16,356 bases of DNA from NCBI GenBank assembly GCA_013054445.1, contig JAAMPI010001295.1:1-16356 (forward strand), written 5' to 3'. This DNA comes from Cudoniella acicularis (taxonomy: Eukaryota > Ascomycota > Leotiomycetes > Helotiales > Helotiaceae). Positions 12,001 through 16,356 of this stretch are shown in pieces (the first letter of the stretch is position 1; every line of letters begins with the position of its first letter). Made by a program: the position numbers and the translations under genes. Below the pieces are notes generated by a model that was not told the origin of the DNA, made no database searches, and saw nothing but the letters and a program-made list of their open reading frames with translations.

Positions 12001-14844
12001 CTCATCAGCTAACCGTTTCGTATTCAAATAAAGTCGTGCAACATCATGAGCTGCTTTTTCGTCATTGCTGCTGGTGCCTTTCAGATATGCTTTTATGACA
12101 CAAAGTAAATCATCAAGATCTCTATCTGGACTTTCGACATAAATTTCCGTAAATCGTGATCGCAGCCCCATTGGGAGGTCTCGTTTTCCAACATCTGTAG
12201 CTGGGTTCATAGCGCCGAAAATTCTGAAATTGGGATGAGCTCGCACTCTCTCAATCTCGCCAGTCTCGGACAGCAAAATGGATGGTGTTCCATCAGGGCC
12301 GCTGTGCAAAAGATCGGCGATGCTTTCTAACGTGTCTGGAGACGCAAGATTTATTTCATCCAGCAATACCCAATCCCCATTTCGAACAGCTTTTACAATA
12401 TTACCCTCAACAAATGTAAACGCAAAACCTTTAGTTCCACCAGAAAGTTGGACCTCAAACTGCACCAAATTCTCCAAAAACCTTTCCCACCGAGGCTTGA
12501 GATGTAATAATGAATCTAATCTCGACTCTGTTTTGCGGCGTTTTATGGGCTGTTCCCCAGCAGAACGAATGGTCGATTCTTTCTTTTTCAACTCCGCTAG
12601 TATCTTGTCAAACATCTTTGGAGCTTCTCGCCAAAGTCTCGCGGCTTTGCTCCACTGACTCTTAGCCACACATTTCCCCAATTGCTCAATATATTTCTGA
12701 TTCTTCGAAGTAGATATGCCCGTGGCTGCGAACAACTCATCAAACTCTTCTTTCAATGGAATTGCAAGACTTCTGACGTTCACCGGTTTGAAGCCACCGA
12801 GCAAATCGCCAACCTCACTCTGCTGGGACAAATTGACAGCCGTGAGTTTGAATCCCAAGGAATCTGCCAACTGTTGCACCACTGTAGTTTTTCCAATACC
12901 TGTCTCACCAACAAGTAAGACTGGTTCCACCATCCTCACAGCCACTCCAACTTGCTCAAGCAATCTCTTTGCATGGGTTGTGTTAGCAAAAGGCCTAGCT
13001 TTCTTCGTTGACTTTGTGATCCGACTGGTGTGTCGTTTTGGCAATCGCACTCGTCCAATTGTTAGCTGAGACTCTGAATCTTCGTACCGTGGAACGTGGG
13101 AGGTTAGGAAGTGATCAACTCGTTGTGGGTCAATGTGCATCTCTTCTGCAATGCAAGAGATGACAGCTTTTCTCGTCTCTTCCGTTTGCAAACTTCCGGC
13201 AAAGCAATCAGCTGCCTCCAAAAACATGTCGTATTTGGTAGACTCGGTAATCGGCTCTTCCCCAGTCTTCGACCCAGACGCGGTGAGAATGCTGTCCAGT
13301 CTTCGGCACCACTTCAGCAAATCTCGAGGGCTGATAGGACGTCCAAGAGAAGTCCGACTTCGTGATGCAAAAGCTGGCTTCTGAGACAATGTATAAAGTC
13401 GTTCATACACACTGATGATTCCAGGTAGAAATTTGTGCAAGACGGGATGAGTTCCACCGATAATTTCTCGGAACTCATCTTGAGATGGCATTTGCACGGG
13501 AACTCGTTGCCAGAGACGCGCGCCTAGCATATGCAGAGCAGGTGCATTCTCTTGGCCCGTAACACTGAGGGATGTTCGAATGCTCGCAAGGAGTCGGAAT
13601 CCACGCCCTGCCTTGATGGTCTCTCCTCGGCTTGGAATAAGCAGCTCTCCTCGCTCAATCAATGGCAATATCACACTAATAACCTCATTTGGTGCTCGGT
13701 CGAGATCCTCAATGAATACCCATCGACCCTCTCGCACAGCCGTGGCAAGAACTCCTGGTCGCCATGTAAATGATCCTGGAGTTGAGCCCAATGCATACAT
13801 CCCGATGAGCATCTTTGCATCTGTTTGTTCATTGAGATGGAGGGAGACTATGTTTGAGTCGTATCCAAGCTCACGTGCAAAGTCGTTCACAAGAGATGTC
13901 TTTCCTGAACCTGCTAGTCCATGAAGAAGAAGCGGTGATGACGAAAGTAGAGCAGTTGCGAATCTTTCCATATTCATCGCTACACTTGACGTCTTGATGA
14001 GAGAGGATTGTCGAGAAGGTGGTCCATTCGGTCGAGGTAGGAGAACACCCCCATAACGAACTATTAACGGAGAGAGGGAGTCCAAATTGAAACTCGAGAG
14101 GGCCAATGGTCCACTATCCCTGATGGTTGTTTTGATTTTGTCCGCACCCTTCAGTCTCTCCTCTTCCAAAAGTCCAAGGAAGCCATAATCCACGTCCTGA
14201 CCGTCAAAATCTCCCATAATAGCACCATCCCCAACATGCTCCTCTATCATAGTTTCCAGCACCGAGTCCGAAGCCAAAAAGAGCAGACAAAACACGCGAA
14301 CAGCAAGATATCGTACACCTTTGTCGCCATGTTTAAACAGTGTTTGTATCTTTGTGCCAGAAATCGTTCGCGAGAATGTATAGTTGTTGAAGTTCAAAAG
14401 TCGAAAAGCCGCCAGCAGGATTCTCTGAAGCTGTAAAGCTGAACTTGTGATTGGTAACTCACCTTCGGTCCAGATATCCAGTATTCGAGAGGTTTTGCCT
14501 GTGCTATCGAGATTCGAAGTGGTTTCCACGTATTTCTCGAGATAAGTCGATAGATGCGGCGCAAGAGGTAGTATTCGTGCAAACGCTTCGATTAACTCGT
14601 TATTTTGCTTCCCCATATCTCCCAGAGACACCCATCTTGCACAAGTATCCGCAAATACCGATTCGAAATATACGAATAGCTTGAGCGTCAAATTCGGCTT
14701 CAAAGCGGCGGCGGCGAGGACATCCAGGAGCTGCGACGATTCTTTCAGGCGTACAATTTCGAGTATTTCTTCGGGTAAGTCCTCCAAGCTACTCTCCGTC
14801 CGAAGGACGACATTTCGCCCCTCTTCGAGATCATCAATATCCAT
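1..14844 (-). CDS. MDN1: Midasin, giant six-module AAA+ ATPase of 60S ribosome assembly (3' end cut by window edge)
   Basis: Join of exon 1 (14844-7585, residues 1-2420) and exon 2 (7517 to the left edge, residues 2421-4925). Midasin is the dynein-like ATPase that removes Ytm1 (with Erb1-Nop7) and later Rsa4 from pre-60S particles in the nucleolus and nucleoplasm. Six AAA modules are visible, with P-loops at about residues 309, 646, 1093, 1385, 1767 and 2076. Walker B ends in DE in AAA2-5 (829-830, 1160-1161, 1515-1516, 1836-1837), but is ED in AAA1 (379-380) and DN in AAA6 (2229-2230). The linker contains the family block WKDTNIVALR from W3547. An acidic region (~4106-4630) and a MIDAS motif D4734-x-S4736-x-S4738 follow. 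The start is the ATG at 14844 (MDIDDLEEGR; purine at -3, G at +4). Upstream in-frame codons reach only a GTG and look unconserved. Exon 2 is open in one frame to base 1, ending ...DVKEL. Yeast Rea1 is about 4910 residues, so this copy is full-size, with roughly 20 C-terminal residues off the edge. No frameshift or internal stop was seen. Confidence 0.97.
3..680 (-). other. Region encoding the MIDAS (VWA-like) substrate-binding domain of midasin, C-terminus missing
   Basis: Residues ~4700-4925. The metal-ion-dependent adhesion site is visible as LLAVDDSKSM, with D4734, S4736 and S4738 forming D-x-S-x-S. T4805 (in QSRTDVT) is the likely third ligand position, and D4841 in LIISDGVCD is the later aspartate. 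In the family this site binds a glutamate in the UBL domains of Rsa4 and Ytm1. The sequence ends inside ...FPFQYYLVVGDVKEL, close to the expected C-terminus. All key residues are present, so the domain looks functional. Confidence 0.93.
888..2462 (-). other. Region encoding the Asp/Glu-rich acidic domain of midasin
   Basis: Residues ~4106-4630. The region opens with the family-typical KLEGGTGLGDGEGAEDI and then becomes a low-complexity mix of D, E, G, Q, S and A with few hydrophobics. In Rea1 this stretch is a flexible tether that lets the MIDAS domain reach the ring and the pre-60S substrate. The coding strand is purine-rich (GAA/GAG/GAT), so the plus strand is a long run of TC-rich triplets. 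That bias keeps the other frames open and produces spurious antisense reading frames. Confidence 0.9.
2463..7517 (-). other. Region encoding the midasin linker/tail stalk
   Basis: Residues 2421 to ~4105, starting directly after the intron. In the known midasin structures this part is a long, mostly helical stem and middle domain connecting the ring to the D/E-rich region. Recognisable family blocks are a short acidic block ending in EEQFNELFPTYEEE (around residues 3190-3210) and WKDTNIVALRDSAKRSHHKL (from W3547). I read the whole frame as continuous, with no stop and no convincing extra intron. Confidence 0.85.
7518..7584 (-). other. Midasin intron 1 (67 nt, phase 0)
   Basis: On the minus strand the donor reads CAG|GTTAGT (GT at 7584-7583) and the acceptor ATATGTAG|ACT (AG at 7519-7518). 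A branch-point sequence TACTGAT has its adenine near 7539, about 21 nt before the acceptor. Removal joins ...ARGFRDAQ to TIHPLQNSPLVF... without splitting a codon. The intron length is not a multiple of three and has no stop in the incoming frame. Retention would read on into exon 2 in the wrong frame and stop at 7459-7461. The joined frame restores clear midasin sequence on both sides, so the boundaries are well supported. Confidence 0.9.
7855..13977 (-). other. Region encoding the six-module AAA+ ring of midasin
   Basis: Residues ~290-2330. P-loops: GLAGSGKT (309), GETGIGKT (646), GPTSSGKT (1093), GETGCGKT (1385), GSPGVGKT (1767), GSSGSGKT (2076). The Walker B segments follow the pattern W-V-L-L-D-E-x-N-L-A in AAA2, 3 and 5, FFLLDEISLA in AAA4, VFIEDLDRAP in AAA1 and WLVLDNANLC in AAA6. 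Arginine-finger-like RxRF/RNRF segments occur in AAA2, AAA3 and AAA4, with VNRF in AAA5 and RNRA in AAA6. AAA2 carries a long insert (~690-800) between its first sheet elements and the Walker B. This matches the known helical insert of Rea1 AAA2, and here it includes a basic KRRK at 768-771. Confidence 0.93.
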
Positions 14845-15064
14845 TTCGTGTTGGTGGATATAAATTCGTGACCTTCGATGCGATCTGGAAGAATGTTCCA
14901 AATATTTTTTTTTTATCGCGGAACAACGATACGATAAACTTTGGGTGCGCACAGACCACCCCGAGGCCGCTAAACTTTTCTCGACTCTCGCTCACAAATG
15001 TACAGCTCTACAACACACGACCTCAATTCCTCCTGCATCTCCCGCCACAAAAGACGCTGCCACC
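14845..15064. promoter_or_regulatory. Shared divergent promoter region between MDN1 and MRPL12
   Basis: Only 220 bp separate the two start codons, so both promoters and both 5' UTRs must share this stretch. It contains a T10 tract (14905-14914), which is typical of nucleosome-depleted fungal promoters. It also has an inverted pair of GATA-type motifs (14912-14938) and the palindrome GTGCGCAC (14945-14952). I see no convincing TATA box placed for either gene and no PAC (GCGATGAG) element. Transcription start sites cannot be fixed from sequence. Confidence 0.7.
14912..14938. promoter_or_regulatory. Inverted pair of GATA-type motifs (TTTATCG N13 CGATAAA)
   Basis: The arms at 14912-14918 and 14932-14938 are perfect 7-bp inverted repeats. 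Each contains CGATAA, matching the HGATAR consensus of fungal GATA factors, one on each strand. A further CGAT lies between them at 14927-14930. Whether any factor binds is unknown. Confidence 0.4.
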
Positions 15065-15198
15065 ATGTCATTATCCTGCCAGACCGCAGCACGAAGCTGC
15101 GCCCGCACTCTGCGCTCCTCCACAACCATCCGAGTCTCAACTATGTGCCTTGCGCAACGGCGGAATCAACCAGTCTCGAGGCGATGGGCATCGACTGA
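14998..15198 (+). promoter_or_regulatory. Possible upstream ORF overlapping the MRPL12 start
   Basis: An ATG at 14998 opens a 66-codon frame (MYSSTTHDLN...) that runs out of frame past the MRPL12 start and ends at 15198. Its context is weak (C at -3, T at +4), while the main ATG has a near-ideal context. If the mRNA begins upstream of 14998, leaky scanning would be needed. If it begins downstream, the frame is irrelevant. The peptide itself resembles nothing I recognise. Confidence 0.3.
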
Positions 15199-15693
15199 GG
15201 TGGCTAGCAGCCCAAAGATCGCGGGAATCGTGGATCAGATCAGTCAATTGACTCTGTTGGAGACCGCTGATTTAGTTGCCACTTTAAAGGTAAGCTTCCC
15301 CTTCCCAAACTGTGATTTCAGACCCCTCAAAAAGAGCTCTACTGATTTATTCTCCCTCCGTACCAGACACGCCTCAACATCCCCGACATGGCCATGGGAG
15401 GATTCGCCGCCGGAGGACCAGCAGCACCCGCCGCCGCGCCAGTAGAAGAAGAAGAAGCCGCGCCAGCACAGCAAGAAAAGACGCTCTTCAACCTGAAGCT
15501 GGAATCGTTCGAGGCGGGAGCAAAACCAAAGATCATCAAGGAGATTAAGAGTATGCTGGGTTTGAGCTTGGTGGATAGTAAGAAGTTTGTCGAGAGCGCG
15601 CCGAAGTTGATGAAGGAGGGTGTGCCGAAGGAGGAGGCGGAAAAGATTGTCGCTGCGTTAAAGGCGTTGGGTGGGTCGGTTACTATGGAATAG
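15065..15693 (+). CDS. MRPL12: Mitochondrial large-subunit ribosomal protein bL12m (L7/L12)
   Basis: Join of 15065-15289 (75 codons) and 15367-15693 (108 codons plus TAG), giving 183 residues; yeast Mnp1 is about 194. bL12m forms the mobile stalk of the mitoribosome that recruits translation factors in the matrix. Residues 1-~41 are rich in R, S and T with no acidic residues, a typical presequence. SRRW|AST at 38-44 suggests cleavage near residue 41. Residues ~50-83 (KIAGIVDQISQLTLLETADL and on) form the N-terminal dimerisation/bL10-binding domain. An Ala/Pro/Gly hinge with an EEEE run follows. The C-terminal domain runs from TLFNLKLESF and includes KPKIIKEIKSMLGLSLVDSK, then ESAPKLMKEGVPKEEAEK, the factor-binding fold. 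The start has strong context (GCCACCATG). An open frame continues upstream only to a GTG, so this ATG is preferred. It is transcribed divergently from midasin. Confidence 0.96.
15290..15366 (+). other. MRPL12 intron 1 (77 nt, phase 0)
   Basis: The donor is AAAG|GTAAGC at 15290 and the acceptor is TACCAG|ACA at 15366. A branch-like CTACTGAT has its adenine at 15345, about 21 nt before the acceptor. Splicing joins ...DLVATLK to TRLNIPDM..., restoring the conserved L12 N-terminal domain. An earlier TTTCAG at 15316-15321 would leave a 32-nt intron and hit a TGA soon after, so it is not used. Confidence 0.93.
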
Positions 15694-15750
15694 GAGGATG
15701 GCAGAATTTTTTGTGAGAGTGTATGATTGAGGATGATGAAATGGACGTGT
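15694..15750 (+). other. MRPL12 3' flank / 3' UTR
   Basis: AT-rich sequence directly after the MRPL12 stop codon, before the tandem repeat begins. No AATAAA signal is visible; many fungal genes lack it. The true polyadenylation site may lie here or inside the first repeat copy. Confidence 0.45.
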
Positions 15751-16356
15751 ATCAATACTAGAGAGATATGTACAAAATCTACTTCTCATCAAGCAGTTCC
15801 TCACCTCGTTGATCTTCCCAAGGTACCGTCTCAGATCATATATATGCTGGTTAAGTGTAGCAGCCTCAAAGAAAATTACTTCTCGTTCTATACCACTCCA
15901 TTCCTATTCTACCTCCTTCTAGACAATTCACATTATTCATCCATTCCTCTGCATTTCATCATACCTAAGTACCAAAACTAGAGATGTGTACAAAATCCAC
16001 TTCTCATCAAGGTAGTCTCTCATCTCATTGCTCTGCTCAAGGTACCACTTAAGATCATACATACTGCTCAAGTTAGACAGCTTTAAAAAAAACTCGTTCT
16101 ATACCACTCTATCCCCATTCTACCAACTTCCAGCCACTTCCAGCCACTTCCCATCCTTCATTCATCCCTTCACCTTTCTTCACACCCAGGAAACAATACC
16201 AAAAAAAACATGTCCAAAATCCCCTTCTCAATGTAATTTCTCAAGACTCAACCCACCCTACCTATCCCTCAACTCAACCAAGCCAGCTATACCAAATCAT
16301 CACAAAGACCAGCAACCCCCTTCTCCCAAACAGGACACTCCAATCCCAACCCCTTC
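15751..16356. repeat. Imperfect tandem repeat, unit about 220 bp, two copies plus a diverged partial third
   Basis: Copy 1 is roughly 15751-15969, copy 2 roughly 15970-16193, and copy 3 runs from ~16194 to the window edge. The marker TGTACAAAATC begins at 15769 and 15987 (offset 218), and a diverged form TGTCCAAAATC begins at 16211 (offset 224). Copies 1 and 2 also share ACTTCTCATCAAG, AAGGTACC, AGATCATA and CTCGTTCTATACCACTC in the same order. Many differences are transitions, with small indels. The block is pyrimidine-rich on the plus strand and shows no convincing coding capacity. Confidence 0.8.
16131..16150. repeat. Short direct repeat CAGCCACTTC x2
   Basis: Two adjacent perfect copies of the 10-mer CAGCCACTTC lie inside copy 2 of the larger repeat. 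Copy 1 lacks this doubling, so it looks like a later local slippage event. Confidence 0.75.

Noticed and set aside
14424..14462. Strong 5' splice-site match (AAG|GTGAGT on the minus strand) early in midasin exon 1
   Set aside because: The nearest TACAG acceptor would give a ~32-nt intron with no branch point. The unspliced frame reads through recognisable N-terminal midasin sequence (QRILLAAFRLLNF).
14860..14900. PAC-like ribosome-biogenesis promoter element near GATGCGAT
   Set aside because: The core GCGATGAG consensus is not matched on either strand. Only a partial GCGAT is present.
14845..14952. In-frame N-terminal extension of midasin by 36 residues
   Set aside because: It begins with GTG, not ATG, is basic and low in recognisable sequence, and would use up half of the shared promoter.
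14945..15064. In-frame N-terminal extension of MRPL12 by 40 residues
   Set aside because: It also begins with GTG, within the palindrome. The ATG at 15065 has a near-perfect context and is followed at once by a good mitochondrial presequence.
15727..15981. 84-codon plus-strand frame after MRPL12
   Set aside because: It lies across copy 1 of the tandem repeat, shows no protein-like constraint, and copy 2 does not preserve an equivalent frame that I could see.
1..16356. tRNA/rRNA genes, transposon ends, CRISPR arrays or biosynthetic/defence clusters
   Set aside because: None were seen on either strand. The window is almost entirely one housekeeping gene, a second small housekeeping gene and a repeat-bearing spacer.

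Overview
The window looks like nuclear DNA from a filamentous ascomycete (Pezizomycotina). It has two spliced protein genes with very short introns (67 and 77 nt), each with GT/AG ends and a CTGAT branch-point sequence about 21 nt before the acceptor. The spacing is compact and head-to-head, and both proteins are fungal-type. I cannot place it below that rank with confidence.

Layout: about 90% of the window (1-14844, minus strand) is one giant gene, the AAA+ ATPase midasin (MDN1/REA1). It has two exons split by a 67-nt intron at 7518-7584. The visible protein is 4925 residues: N-terminal domain, six tandem AAA modules, a long helical linker, a roughly 520-residue Asp/Glu-rich region and a MIDAS domain. 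The reading frame is still open at base 1, so the last ~20 residues (estimated from the family) and the stop lie outside the left edge. A divergent promoter region of 220 bp (14845-15064) follows. It holds a T10 tract, an inverted pair of GATA-type motifs and an 8-bp palindrome close to its centre. On the plus strand, 15065-15693 encodes mitochondrial ribosomal protein bL12m (MRPL12/MNP1): 183 residues, two exons, a presequence, and L12 N-terminal and C-terminal domains. The remaining ~660 bp (15694-16356) has no gene I can support. It carries an imperfect tandem repeat of about 220 bp, with two copies plus a diverged, edge-cut third.

How the genes relate: midasin strips assembly factors (Ytm1, Rsa4) from pre-60S particles in the nucleolus and nucleoplasm. 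bL12m forms the factor-binding stalk of the mitochondrial large subunit. Their shared short promoter would allow joint expression of cytosolic-ribosome assembly and a mitoribosome component, but that is inference. I found no mobile element, CRISPR array, rRNA or tRNA gene. Nothing here looks like a new multi-gene system; the points worth a second look are small-scale (intron position, promoter symmetry, uORF, tandem repeat).
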